Origin: Chitinispirillaceae bacterium
GTDB lineage: Bacteria > Fibrobacterota > Chitinivibrionia > Chitinivibrionales > Chitinispirillaceae
NCBI GenBank assembly: GCA_016926315.1
Contig: JAFGOU010000126.1
Location: 1 to 13,566, forward strand
Direction of reading: 5' to 3'
Length of the DNA stretch: 13,566 nt
Shown here: positions 1 to 7,995 of the stretch, one piece after another
Numbering within the stretch: position 1 is the stretch's first letter
Layout of the letters: every line of letters begins with the position of its first letter
Program-made: the position numbers and the translations under genes
Notes under the pieces: model-generated
The model's database searches: none
What the model was told of the DNA's origin: nothing
The model's input: the letters and a program-made list of their open reading frames with translations, nothing else

Positions 1-1
1 C

Positions 2-103
2 GAGCGCTCCGCCGCGCAGGAACTGAAAACGCTCATTGCCGAGCGGTTCGCGTTTATCAACGCTCACCGCGACTCGATTCTCGCGGTGGTCGGCCTTCCC
101 TGA
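2..103 (+). CDS. C-terminal end of a CotH-like protein (partial, cut by window start)
   Basis: Reading the plus strand from base 2 gives an open frame of 33 codons ending in TGA at 101-103; the gene begins before the window. The visible peptide contains AAQELKTLIAERFAFINAH and ends VVGLP. It closely resembles the last helix of the CotH-like protein encoded on the other strand (its EEIRTFIVKRTAAMDSEL), in which a helix of the type 'E(L/I)xxxIxxRxxxxxxxL' closes the kinase fold. This suggests a second CotH kinase-family gene facing the first. The two genes are convergent and their 3' ends overlap by 40 bases (64-103), so no terminator separates them. Only the tail is visible, so the family call is inference. 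Confidence 0.5.
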   Translation, partial: ERSAAQELKTLIAERFAFINAHRDSILAVVGLP

Positions 104-1446
104 TCGTACCCCAGTTCGCTGTCCATGGCCGCCGTGCGCTTAACAATAAAGGTCCGGATCTCTTCGATCGCCAATCGCCACCGGTCCTGAGGGTTCGGCG
201 CAAAAACGGTCCAGTTGAAGCAACCGAATTCATCAAAACATTCGGAAAGCCTGGCGTCCCACCGTTCCATGTCACGGTGCGCGGCGTCTGCAAGACGGTA
301 TTCGAAATCGTCGATGAACCCGGTCAGCAGGGGGCCGGAAACGACGGTCCTGAACCGCCCGGCATACCGGAGCGCAAGCGAATCGAACCAAGCGGTGTTG
401 TACGCAAGGTACCGGTAGAGTCCGTTTAGTGATGCCAGCGCCTCGGCGCCCATGGGATTCTCGGGATGGCCGTTCCAACTTCTGCCGAAGGTCGCATCAT
501 AGTCCCAGGGAATAAAATACAGCCGCTCGTGAATGTTATCATTGATAAAGTAATAGTTTTTATCGACCCCGTCGGTGTTGTTGATAAAAAGGTTGCAGAA
601 GAAATAACCGTAGAGCATGGACTCCGGCAGGCGTCGTTCGATGCTGTCAAGCGTCGCGGTACCGCTTTGTATCCAATACTCAACCTCGCGCAGCGCATCG
701 ACGTTTCCATTCTGGAGCTGAAACCCGAGTTCCGGGGGTACGAGTGAGTCGCCCGGAAAATCCTCGGGAGATTCCTGCCTTCCGTAGTAGTGATTTTCCG
801 GCATCAGGTTGGCGTTGTGGGTCTCCGCCTTGAGCTGGTCATAGGATGAATGGCCGAGGATACGGGAGACCATCAGTTCGTCGACCCTTTCGATGATGCC
901 GTACAGGCCGTAATATAGGCCGTTAATGAAGAGTTCGGCAAAATCGGTGCGCGGCGCCGGCACGTCCAACCGGCGTGCCAGGTGGAACGAAAGCGCATTC
1001 CTGAGGCATGATCCGTCTATGGCATTCGCGTTAAGAAAAAGTGTTTCATAGGGTTGCGCGGAAAGCGGTTTCGGGTAGCAGCCTTCGAAAAGCGCGCCGC
1101 TCGAAAGGAGCTGGCCCCGGAATTTGATCCTGAAAGACTTTTTCGGATAGGCGCGCGAGGTGTTGCCATGGATGCGCAGCGAGGCGCCGAGCCGGTGTCG
1201 TTCGTCGCCAATGAACAGCGATGCGGTGCACGGGATGGAAACGTCGGCATTGTAGTCTTCGACAATGGACGCGAATGCCGGCCAATCAACTTCGATCCGT
1301 ATGCTGTTCATGCCGGCCGATGGCAGGTCAGGCGGCGGAGGCTCCATGGCACAGCCCCAAAAACACAACCACCCCGCCGTCATGGCGTAAACAACAGATG
1401 TCACGCTTTTTCGTGCACCGCGATACATGCGCCTTTGCGTCCCCAT
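64..1446 (-). CDS. CotH kinase family protein, probable envelope/lipoprotein
   Basis: The 460-residue product carries the CotH signatures in order: RIHGNTSRAYPKKSFRIKF (about 91-109), the YGLYGIIERVD segment (about 179-189), NTDGVDKNYYF (about 290-300) and FIPWDYDATFGRSW (about 311-324). CotH proteins are atypical protein kinases. In Bacillus CotH phosphorylates spore-coat proteins, while in Gram-negative bacteria CotH-domain proteins are mostly secreted and of unknown substrate. The N-terminus has basic residues, a hydrophobic stretch (about 15-31) and a Cys at 32 after Gly, followed by PPPP; this is lipoprotein-like, although the -3/-2 residues (F, W) are not a classical lipobox. The start is uncertain: ATG at 1446 has no clear ribosome site, and Met7 (1428) is possible. 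It lies 36 bases downstream of the SurA/TPR-like gene and is probably co-transcribed with it. The 3' end overlaps the convergent CotH-like tail. Confidence 0.88.
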   Translation of the reverse strand: MGTQRRMYRGARKSVTSVVYAMTAGWLCFWGCAMEPPPPDLPSAGMNSIRIEVDWPAFASIVEDYNADVSIPCTASLFIGDERHRLGASLRIHGNTSRAYPKKSFRIKFRGQLLSSGALFEGCYPKPLSAQPYETLFLNANAIDGSCLRNALSFHLARRLDVPAPRTDFAELFINGLYYGLYGIIERVDELMVSRILGHSSYDQLKAETHNANLMPENHYYGRQESPEDFPGDSLVPPELGFQLQNGNVDALREVEYWIQSGTATLDSIERRLPESMLYGYFFCNLFINNTDGVDKNYYFINDNIHERLYFIPWDYDATFGRSWNGHPENPMGAEALASLNGLYRYLAYNTAWFDSLALRYAGRFRTVVSGPLLTGFIDDFEYRLADAAHRDMERWDARLSECFDEFGCFNWTVFAPNPQDRWRLAIEEIRTFIVKRTAAMDSELGYDQGRPTTARIESR

Positions 1447-1462
1447 TACAACCCCGTTGTAA
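1446..1462. repeat. Perfect 7-bp inverted repeat at the CotH start codon
   Basis: TTACAAC and GTTGTAA are separated by three bases (CCC on the plus strand). The repeat lies in the 36-base gap between the two minus-strand genes, and its last base is the A of the CotH ATG. In the minus-strand mRNA the only purine-rich candidate ribosome site (CGGGG) falls in the loop and stem. It could be a small intercistronic hairpin that modulates translation, or an operator. Seven base pairs can occur by chance. Confidence 0.35.
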
Positions 1463-1482
1463 CGCGTTTGCGGTGTCGGAAT

Positions 1483-3048
1483 TTACCTGCCCTGCCGAAC
1501 CGCCTCTGCCCTGAGTTCGTCAACGCCCGGCATCGGCTCCCCGAGATGCTGCAGCATAACCTCTGCATCACCGGCAACGCCGCTTTCCGGAGCATGCTTG
1601 AGCACCCAGCGAAAATGGATCTCAGCCATTTCCGGCTGGTTCAAATACTGGTCATAAATATAACCAATGGTAAACATTATTGCCGAATTATTCTTCTCCC
1701 TGTTTCCGAACAGAAGGAATCTGCGGTAATTCCGGATGGCCGCGGCATATTTTTTATCTTCGGTCTGCAGTTTTGCTTGCTCTACCAGTGCCACCATTCC
1801 CTGTGGCGTACCGGGATATTCATTAATGAGTATGCCATAGAACTCTTCTGCAAACAATGGGTTTCCCGCGTCCCGCAGAGAATCGGCCTTACGTAAAAAA
1901 ACCGCCGGGGGAAGGGTTTTTTTATCCATCCATTCGCTTTGAAGGAAAACAACCCCGGCCCGGCTCCTGAAGCCATAGAGCAGGCTGTCGAGCGCAATGA
2001 AAACGCTCTCGCTGTCAAGACGGGAGCGATGGCCGGCAAACTGCTGCGAATCGACCGGTTCTCCGGGATTTCCCCGTTCGTCCCAATACGAGAACCGCAC
2101 CATGGAGGTGTCGAGCCGCGCCTGTTGCCGGGCAACGGGAATGAGTGCCGTGATGATATGCCGCCGGGCAACTTCGAGCCGCCATGCCCAGGAGAGGAGC
2201 AGGCACACGTCATCTCTGCCCAGAAAACCGCTTTTTTCGGCCTTTTCAGCAAAGAGACGGAACCGGATGCCCATGGTGATGAGCGCCTGGGGATTGGTGT
2301 CGAGCCATGAAAACGATCCGTCGCGGAACCAGGAGCGAAAAAGAGCGATATCGGCGCTGTCAAGAATGCCGTCAGGTCCTACCAGCGTTTCAACCGAATC
2401 CGGCAGGGGAGCGCCGAATTTATCGGCATAGAATTTTTTTAAAAAGTGCTCGCGATACCCTCTCTCCCGGAAATGACGGAAGGTCTTGCGATGATAAAGA
2501 CTTGGCGAGCCAGAATCGGGTTGGTAGGTGCTGAAAAACAATTTTTCCGCGGCCAGGGCATGGACCGAGTCGAATGGGGGAATGGTGCGGGTGGTACAGA
2601 GGACCCCCATTGAGTCATGGCGTTCGGTTTTTACGAAGTCGTTTTCATGGGCGTGGTAATAGCTCCTTATCGCCTCCTCGCTCTGGCCGAGATTTTTCTG
2701 GAGGGCCTCGCGACTGTAAAGGTGACTGATAAAGGAGGCCTTGCGCCATTGCAACTCCCTGCTTTTTTCGAACTCCCGGGTTTCCCCGGTGCGGCCTACG
2801 TGCTGGAAAATCGATTGTACCAGAATGAGCGCGTCCACCGGATTCCGGCCATGGAGTCCGGATTCGTCGTGAAAGCCGGAAAGGAATCTGGTGACCACGC
2901 CGAAGGCATTCACGTCGTTTTGCGAAATGGCGGAGGCGCCGATGCGGGCAAGGGCGCCTTCTTGCGTGCGCTTGCCGCACAGGCACAGGAGTACCATCGC
3001 TCCAGCGGCTGCCAGGAGAATGACGTTTGCTGCGGTTGTTTTTTTCAT
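1483..3048 (-). CDS. Membrane-anchored SurA/PpiC-N-like protein with C-terminal TPR region
   Basis: I chose ATG 3048 (521 residues) because it begins MKKTTAANVILLAAAGAMVL, a signal peptide or anchor; the frame also stays open to an ATG at 3129, which would bury that segment. A Cys-rich end (LLCLCGK) is lipoprotein-like but lacks Gly/Ala/Ser at -1. Residues about 34-145 look like the SurA/PpiC N-terminal chaperone domain: ARIGASAISQNDVNAF, then EEAIRSYYHAHENDFVKTER, the helix that normally leads into the parvulin domain. No parvulin-type core is apparent afterwards. Residues about 385-505 read as TPR-like helical hairpins (FAEEFYGILINEYPGTPQG, KKYAAAIRNYRRFL, MAEIHFRWVLKHAPESG). A periplasmic folding or envelope assembly role fits the family and the neighbouring secreted CotH protein. 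No strong ribosome site is visible. It could equally be annotated as a tetratricopeptide lipoprotein. Confidence 0.75.
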   Translation of the reverse strand: MKKTTAANVILLAAAGAMVLLCLCGKRTQEGALARIGASAISQNDVNAFGVVTRFLSGFHDESGLHGRNPVDALILVQSIFQHVGRTGETREFEKSRELQWRKASFISHLYSREALQKNLGQSEEAIRSYYHAHENDFVKTERHDSMGVLCTTRTIPPFDSVHALAAEKLFFSTYQPDSGSPSLYHRKTFRHFRERGYREHFLKKFYADKFGAPLPDSVETLVGPDGILDSADIALFRSWFRDGSFSWLDTNPQALITMGIRFRLFAEKAEKSGFLGRDDVCLLLSWAWRLEVARRHIITALIPVARQQARLDTSMVRFSYWDERGNPGEPVDSQQFAGHRSRLDSESVFIALDSLLYGFRSRAGVVFLQSEWMDKKTLPPAVFLRKADSLRDAGNPLFAEEFYGILINEYPGTPQGMVALVEQAKLQTEDKKYAAAIRNYRRFLLFGNREKNNSAIMFTIGYIYDQYLNQPEMAEIHFRWVLKHAPESGVAGDAEVMLQHLGEPMPGVDELRAEAVRQGR

Positions 3049-3198
3049 AAAGAGAAAATACGTTATCTTCCGGCGTGTTTTCACTGCGGAGCGAAATCCC
3101 CCGCTATTCAGTTCCCGCGGAAAATGCATGATTCCGATGGGTGTGCCGGGCCGCTGTTTGGAGGTAACGCATTGATAAAAAATACGTTGAAAATACCG

Positions 3199-3227
3199 TG
3201 GACTCGATTGTTGATTAAGGGTATAAT
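3199..3227 (+). promoter_or_regulatory. Probable sigma-70-type promoter of the pilin-like operon
   Basis: TGGACT (3199-3204; 4 of 6 matches to TTGACA) and a perfect TATAAT (3222-3227) are 17 bases apart. The predicted transcript would start near 3234, about 27 bases before the ATG at 3261. The surrounding 3170-3260 stretch is markedly more AT-rich than the genes. The region also has to hold the promoter of the divergent SurA/TPR-like gene, for which I saw no equally good match. Confidence 0.6.
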
Positions 3228-3260
3228 GTATAGGATATTGTTACCCTTGAGAAAAAAACC

Positions 3261-3734
3261 ATGAAAACAGCGCTTGGGGCTATCATAAAAACAGTGCAAC
3301 CGCTTTCCGGCAAAGGCGGCAACGCGCACGGTTTTTCACTGGTCGAGGTGATGGTTTCCGCCGTGTTCGTCGCCCTTTCCGTCGCGGCGGTCGTGTCGGC
3401 CGTCAGTACCGGCGTCAGGCTTCAGGTAACCGATAATGAGCGGCGCCAGGCGCGGGCACTTATCAAGTCGCTCTTTGAGGAACAGTATGATTTTCGAAAC
3501 TATCAATCCATCGTGCCCACTACCGCGCGGACCGAAACGGTGGTCATTGACGAGCGTGACGGATCCCTGCTCCAGGGAGAGCTGACGACGACGGTGGAGG
3601 ACGTCAGTCCCGCCACCGACAATGGCTGCGCGGTCCCCGCGCGGCAGGTTACGCTGACCTGTAAATGGAATACCGATCCTCAGACGGTCGATTCGATACG
3701 GCTGACGAAAATAGTGGCGCAGGCACAGCGATGA
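3261..3734 (+). CDS. Type IV pilin-like minor prepilin (PilV/GspI-like)
   Basis: The 157-residue product has a long leader and a class III prepilin signal, HG|FSLVEVMVSAVFVALSVA: Gly24 at -1, Phe25 as mature residue 1 and Glu29 at mature +5. A hydrophobic helix follows to about residue 49, so it should be processed by a PilD-type prepilin peptidase and packed into a pilus or pseudopilus. The mature globular part is short and beta-rich (VVIDERDGSLLQGELTTTVE), and the lone cysteines fall in NGCAV and LTCKW, a possible disulfide. The length fits minor pilins of the PilV/GspI/GspH type. First gene of a three-gene overlapping operon behind the promoter at 3199. The ribosome site is weak (TTGAGAAAAAAACC before ATG). 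No assembly ATPase or PilC gene is in the window. Confidence 0.82.
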   Translation: MKTALGAIIKTVQPLSGKGGNAHGFSLVEVMVSAVFVALSVAAVVSAVSTGVRLQVTDNERRQARALIKSLFEEQYDFRNYQSIVPTTARTETVVIDERDGSLLQGELTTTVEDVSPATDNGCAVPARQVTLTCKWNTDPQTVDSIRLTKIVAQAQR

Positions 3735-4249
3735 ATCCGCTCAGGAACGATACCGGGGTCACGCTTGTCGAGTCCATAGTGACGTTGATACTTTCCCTGA
3801 TCATCGCCTTTGTCATTTATACGGTGGCGTTTGTCTATACCAATGAATCCAGCACCTCCCTCTCGCGCTTCATGATGCAGCAGCAGTACGACAATGTCGC
3901 TTCGCAAATCGCTGCCGCTGTCCGCCGCGCGTCATTTGCCGGTGCGGAAGGGGAGACGCCGGCCGCCCATGGCGCCGGTTTCGACTCGGTGACCTCCATC
4001 CGGCTTTTCGACCTGTCGGGCCAGGTGTTCGCCCAGTATTCCCTGCGCAACGGGTTTCTGTACGAAGGGTTGCAGCAAAAACAGTATTCCGCAGGGGGCA
4101 GCGTCGTGAATATCGCCGGCGACAACAGCTTTTTTATCGTCAGCCCGCAGCGGAAATCAATAACGCTCCATCTGTCGATTTGTAAAACCGAGCGAAACAA
4201 GGTATATACCCTGTCGCTTCGCAAGGCGGTATTTGTATGCCGGAACTGA
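3731..4249 (+). CDS. Type IV pilin-like minor prepilin (PilW/GspJ-like)
   Basis: The start at 3731 is chosen because its ATG overlaps the previous stop (ATGA, four shared bases), a classic translational coupling, and because it puts a short leader before the prepilin site NDTG|VTLVESIVTLILSLI: Gly9 at -1, Val10 as +1, Glu14 as +5. The frame is open further upstream (ATG at 3665), but that would lie inside the preceding gene. The 172-residue product has one N-terminal helix (about 10-36), then a helix with SRFMMQQQYDNVASQIAAAVRRA and a beta-rich C-terminal domain ending in a CxxN-like VFVCRN; cysteines at CKTER and VCRN could pair. The layout and size are those of PilW/GspJ-class minor pilins that initiate the fibre or form its tip. 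Which system it serves cannot be told here. Confidence 0.8.
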   Translation: MNPLRNDTGVTLVESIVTLILSLIIAFVIYTVAFVYTNESSTSLSRFMMQQQYDNVASQIAAAVRRASFAGAEGETPAAHGAGFDSVTSIRLFDLSGQVFAQYSLRNGFLYEGLQQKQYSAGGSVVNIAGDNSFFIVSPQRKSITLHLSICKTERNKVYTLSLRKAVFVCRN

Positions 4250-5799
4250 ACGTCGCCGTTCCGTTTTTCAGGTCTGAGAAGGGTGCGGTACTGGCCCCGA
4301 TCATCGCGTTTTCCGTTCTCATCATCCTCGCCATCGGAGGATTCATGGGCCTTGCCCGGAATGTCATCAACCTTGAAATAGCCGAGCTCAATGACGACAG
4401 GGCATTCCTCGCGGCAGAGTCGGGGTTGCTGATAGGAACCAGGTGGCTTCGCGACCAGGCCAACTGGAACCAGTACCACCAGACCGGCTATTCGGGACCG
4501 GTGTATCAGGGAACCGTAAACAGCCTGAGCGTGACCGTTACGATAACGAAAGAACCCAACGGCGACCTGCTCATACAATCGATCGCATCAGGCGGCGAGC
4601 TCCGGTATTCCAAGGCCTTGAGCTGGACCGTTACGCCGGCAGACTGGAGTGATCCGGGTGTCTTCATCAACGACCTGTCGCAGGTCGGCGGCGTGGGCGG
4701 CGGCGGTCTCAACAACGAGTGGTTTGACGGGCCAGTGCACTCGAATTCTCCGATTCGCATATCCAGCGTGAGCGGCGGCGAGGTGAATGTTAAATTCGTC
4801 AATGGGAAGGTGACCGTCCACAACCGTACCGATCAGGTACCGTTTGCCAATGGCGGTCACTGGGGAAACTACGGTACGAGCAGCCTCTCCGGGAATAATT
4901 ATGATTTCGGCATCTGGCATCACGATGCGCAGGCCGGACAGTGGTCGAAACTCGACCCTCTGTTTCTGCATAATGGCATGTATTCGCCCTTTCAGCACAG
5001 CAAGGACAGCCTGTTCATGCCGCCTGTCACCGGGCAGACTCGTACGCTTCCGCAGAATCAGAGCGCCAATAACCGCGCGATTCTCCATTTTGACGTGCTG
5101 AACGGCACCACCGGGCAGGCGACCTATTATTATTACGATGCTGCCGGACAGCAGCTCTCGCTCTCGTTCAACAACGGAAACGAGGTGATCCGCGTTCCCA
5201 ACGATGTATTCGTGCTTGGCACGGTCAAGGGACAGACCACGGTGATTACCGATGCAGGCAGAAATATCTACCCGGCAGGCGACATCATGTATCACGGGTA
5301 TCAGCCTGATGTCAATGATATGGACGCCTATTCCAATACCGACAATTACGGCCTGGGCGGCCTGACGCCGCTGAACAACGATGTGCTGGCCCTGGTTGCG
5401 GGCGGGGACATCAGTTTCGGCCTCAACAAGCACCAGTTTTCTCTCCAGGGCGGCGTCGCATCACTTTCCGCCATCAGCGCCCAGGGTCAAAACCTGCCGA
5501 CCATGTATGTCACGGCCCAGCTCATCGCCGCTGGCCAGGACCACGGCATCCGCTGGGAATCGACGAATGTCAACCAGTATAACTACCGGCTCCGCGCGCT
5601 CGGCACCAGGGCGGTCGACGTATACGAGGAATCCCACAACGCCCAGGGGGGTCCGGGAAGCGACGCCTTCCGCTTTTTTTACGACACGCGTTTCAAGGCG
5701 GGGTTGAAATCACCGGGTGTTCCATCGCTGCGGGCGTCATCCTCGTCGGGTGACCTGTTTATACTGAATACCAACTGGCGGGAAGAGAACCTGCTGTAG
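4237..5799 (+). CDS. Large PilX/GspK-like pilus-associated exoprotein (DUF4900-like)
   Basis: The 520-residue product begins in a 13-base overlap with the preceding pilin gene. Its N-terminus has a prepilin-like helix after EKG|AVLAPIIAFSVLIILAIGG (Gly16 at -1), but mature +5 is Pro rather than Glu, as is usual for PilX/GspK-type members. The PilX-like signature follows: DRAFLAAESGLLIGTRWL (about 54-71). The rest, about 450 residues, is a Gly/Asn/Tyr-rich beta region with EWFDGPVHSNSPIRI (a 'GPVHsN' pattern I associate with DUF4900-type exoproteins), repeated short strands and IYPAGDIMYHG. Classical PilX is only about 170-200 residues, so this is an oversized tip or adhesin-like version. It may be the displayed part of the structure that the two small pilins anchor. 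No terminator is evident before the convergent stop at 5845. Confidence 0.75.
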   Translation: MPELNVAVPFFRSEKGAVLAPIIAFSVLIILAIGGFMGLARNVINLEIAELNDDRAFLAAESGLLIGTRWLRDQANWNQYHQTGYSGPVYQGTVNSLSVTVTITKEPNGDLLIQSIASGGELRYSKALSWTVTPADWSDPGVFINDLSQVGGVGGGGLNNEWFDGPVHSNSPIRISSVSGGEVNVKFVNGKVTVHNRTDQVPFANGGHWGNYGTSSLSGNNYDFGIWHHDAQAGQWSKLDPLFLHNGMYSPFQHSKDSLFMPPVTGQTRTLPQNQSANNRAILHFDVLNGTTGQATYYYYDAAGQQLSLSFNNGNEVIRVPNDVFVLGTVKGQTTVITDAGRNIYPAGDIMYHGYQPDVNDMDAYSNTDNYGLGGLTPLNNDVLALVAGGDISFGLNKHQFSLQGGVASLSAISAQGQNLPTMYVTAQLIAAGQDHGIRWESTNVNQYNYRLRALGTRAVDVYEESHNAQGGPGSDAFRFFYDTRFKAGLKSPGVPSLRASSSSGDLFILNTNWREENLL

Positions 5800-5844
5800 A
5801 GAGTGATAACACCGGCAGTACCCGTCAGCGTGTGCAGGTCCGAA

Positions 5845-7992
5845 TCACGCCTTTTGTGCTGCAAGCGCACCGATCTCCGCAATGCGCCGGTCGGCCAGGC
5901 GGTCGATTTCAGCTCCGGTTAACAGGCTTTTGCTGATAAGCCGGTAGAAGGTTTCTTTTTCCACCGAGAGAAGCTCGACGTCGGACTCCGCCGTTGCCTG
6001 CGCCGTGCGGGCGACGTGTTTTACGAGCGCAATTTCTCCGAAAACCGACCCGGTGGAGAGCGTTTTTTCCAGTATGATCGTGCCGCTTTCCTCGCGTCGT
6101 ATTGAAACCTGCCCGTCTTTGACGATATACATTTTATCGCCTTCATCACCCTGTTTGAAGATGACCTCGCCGCCGGCGAACCGTTCCACCGAAGACCGGG
6201 TGATAAGATAGGAGAACTGTTCCGGCGAGAGGTAGGAGAAAAGCGGAATTGACATGAGCAGTTTGCCGTGCCGTATCTGATCGGTGATCCGCGTTCTTTC
6301 TATCGGCAGATGAGCGAGAAATTGTTCAAAATGACGTTTTTCCAGTTTAAGAAGCGACGCGGAGGTTATGGCCGTGACCGTGGCGGTACGCGGAATATTT
6401 TCCAGCAGAGCGATTTCTCCGAAACAATCGCCCACGCTCAGAACAGCGACCGTCCGCTCCACGCCGAAATCATCCTCGATGACGACCCGCATCCTGCCCG
6501 AAACAATAATGAAAAAAGAATCTCCGGGAGCGCCCTGCAACACGACGACGCGGCCGGCCCTGCAGGAAACCATGCTGAAGGCCGCGCACAGGCTGGCCCG
6601 CTGCTCGCCGGTGAGCGTCGAAAAAAGCGGCAGCTGCCTGACAAACGAGTCAACTACTTCCGGTCGGGGCTTTTCCTGCCGCTTCATCTTATCGGAGAGC
6701 GTCTGCAGGCGGTACAACGGGGAACGCAAGGCATGATGGACGTTTGACGCGCCGACGAAAAAAGCCATTCCGACAAGGACGATGAACGGAACCAGCATGG
6801 CGAGGGTCTGAAGCGGAAGGTACGCGTTCTCGATGGAGAACCCGTTGCGGAAACCGTCGGCAACATAGTAAAAACACGCGTTAAAGGTGTTCCATAGAAC
6901 CTTGACGATAATCGCCAGCCATACGATCGAGAGCACGCTGATGATGTAGCAGTAATCGTTTCCCGTGCCCGGTTTTATGGAGAAATGCGAGGCGCGCGAA
7001 AAGTATTTCTTTCCCAGATAGGCAAGGCTTTGTTTAAAATCCCTGGTACTGCTGGTTAAAAGATACAGCAGGTTGTTCAGGTCGGTTTTTACCAGGGGCA
7101 TCACCGAGAACGCGGTAACCAGGAGACAGACCTTTTTAAAGGTCGTTAACGCCACCATTCCCGGAACCAGAGGCCCGAATGCGGTGATTACATGGAGCAT
7201 GAGAAGGGGAACCAGCAGCCGTAACACATAGAGCCGCAAGGTGGCAACCGGCCCAAGGGAGACGATATCGGTTATCACGCAATCGAGGTATATGAATCCC
7301 CACACCATGACGATGCGGGGCCGCATCGGCTGCAGCCCGCTGTCGGCAAGAACGTAGGCACTGAGAATGTTTTTCAGGGAAAGAAGAAATCCCACAAACA
7401 GCCAGGTGAATACGAAGACCGTGGCGTAATGAAGAAGCGCCCCCGCGGCGGAGAGGTTGTCCGGCGGAATGCCGCCGAAATCAAAAAACAGGGCCCGGTA
7501 ATCGGGCGAAATGGCGATGCAGAGCATCGGCAGCATGGCAAGAAACAGCAGGCCGGTTGTCGATCCGGCATATCCTGCCATTTTTTGAAGAACGGTGTTG
7601 CCGAATTTCCACGGCAGGCGATACAGCTCCCGGATGCCTGTCCCCTGGGATTCCGCAGGAGGTTGAACCCCTTCGTTACGGGCCGAGGCATTCTCCCCGG
7701 CAGGTGATTCCGGAGCGATAAACCCTCGGTTTTTCATGAATAACAGCAGCTCGGCAACATTTAAAAGCTTGTTTGCTCCGTCGGTACTGATGTGCTTATG
7801 CAGGATGTCGGAAAAGGTGCGGGTCCCGTCGAATTCCCGCGCCCGGACCGCCTCCGCAGACGTGAGCTTGAGGAATCTGCCGAGCGTCGCGTTTTTCAGA
7901 AAGGTGACATGCTGGCTGAAGGGAATAAATTGCGTTCCAGGAACCAGGGCGGGCCTGGTCTCTTCCAATGAATGATTTGATGGCGGTTGCAT
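5845..7992 (-). CDS. Membrane protein: PqqD-like domain, degenerate site-2-protease-like region, two cyclic-nucleotide-binding domains
   Basis: The 715-residue product has four parts. About 30-92 resembles the PqqD-like winged helix found next to M50-type membrane proteins (REFDGTRTFSDIL, then a helix ending MKNRGFI). About 140-416 is a multi-helix membrane region matching the PqqD/M50 layout, with FIYLDCVITDI where such proteins have 'YvDtsD' and MPLVKTDLNNLL where they have 'PLLKxDGyyLL'. The HExxH zinc site expected before it is absent: the position reads LKNILSAYV. About 447-560 and 578-690 are two cyclic-nucleotide-binding domains with intact phosphate cassettes, FGEIALLENIPRTAT and FGEIALVKHVARTA. 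It is therefore probably a membrane sensor or scaffold controlled by cAMP or cGMP rather than a protease. It is divergent from the GGDEF gene. The weak ribosome site and the upstream leader ORF suggest coupled translation. Confidence 0.8.
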   Translation of the reverse strand: MQPPSNHSLEETRPALVPGTQFIPFSQHVTFLKNATLGRFLKLTSAEAVRAREFDGTRTFSDILHKHISTDGANKLLNVAELLLFMKNRGFIAPESPAGENASARNEGVQPPAESQGTGIRELYRLPWKFGNTVLQKMAGYAGSTTGLLFLAMLPMLCIAISPDYRALFFDFGGIPPDNLSAAGALLHYATVFVFTWLFVGFLLSLKNILSAYVLADSGLQPMRPRIVMVWGFIYLDCVITDIVSLGPVATLRLYVLRLLVPLLMLHVITAFGPLVPGMVALTTFKKVCLLVTAFSVMPLVKTDLNNLLYLLTSSTRDFKQSLAYLGKKYFSRASHFSIKPGTGNDYCYIISVLSIVWLAIIVKVLWNTFNACFYYVADGFRNGFSIENAYLPLQTLAMLVPFIVLVGMAFFVGASNVHHALRSPLYRLQTLSDKMKRQEKPRPEVVDSFVRQLPLFSTLTGEQRASLCAAFSMVSCRAGRVVVLQGAPGDSFFIIVSGRMRVVIEDDFGVERTVAVLSVGDCFGEIALLENIPRTATVTAITSASLLKLEKRHFEQFLAHLPIERTRITDQIRHGKLLMSIPLFSYLSPEQFSYLITRSSVERFAGGEVIFKQGDEGDKMYIVKDGQVSIRREESGTIILEKTLSTGSVFGEIALVKHVARTAQATAESDVELLSVEKETFYRLISKSLLTGAEIDRLADRRIAEIGALAAQKA

Positions 7993-7995
7993 GGG

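Noticed and set aside
1054..1896. 280-codon plus-strand open frame
   Set aside because: It crosses the CotH and SurA/TPR-like genes antisense, has an odd Arg/His-rich composition and no domain; it is a high-GC shadow.
4588..5433. 281-codon minus-strand open frame inside the PilX-like gene
   Set aside because: Antisense shadow of a gene with clear motifs and operon overlaps; its Ile/Val-His pattern reflects reversed codons.
5800..5844. Bidirectional terminator between the pilin operon and the convergent cNMP gene
   Set aside because: Only a loose GTGAT/ATCAC symmetry is present, with no compact GC stem and no T-run.
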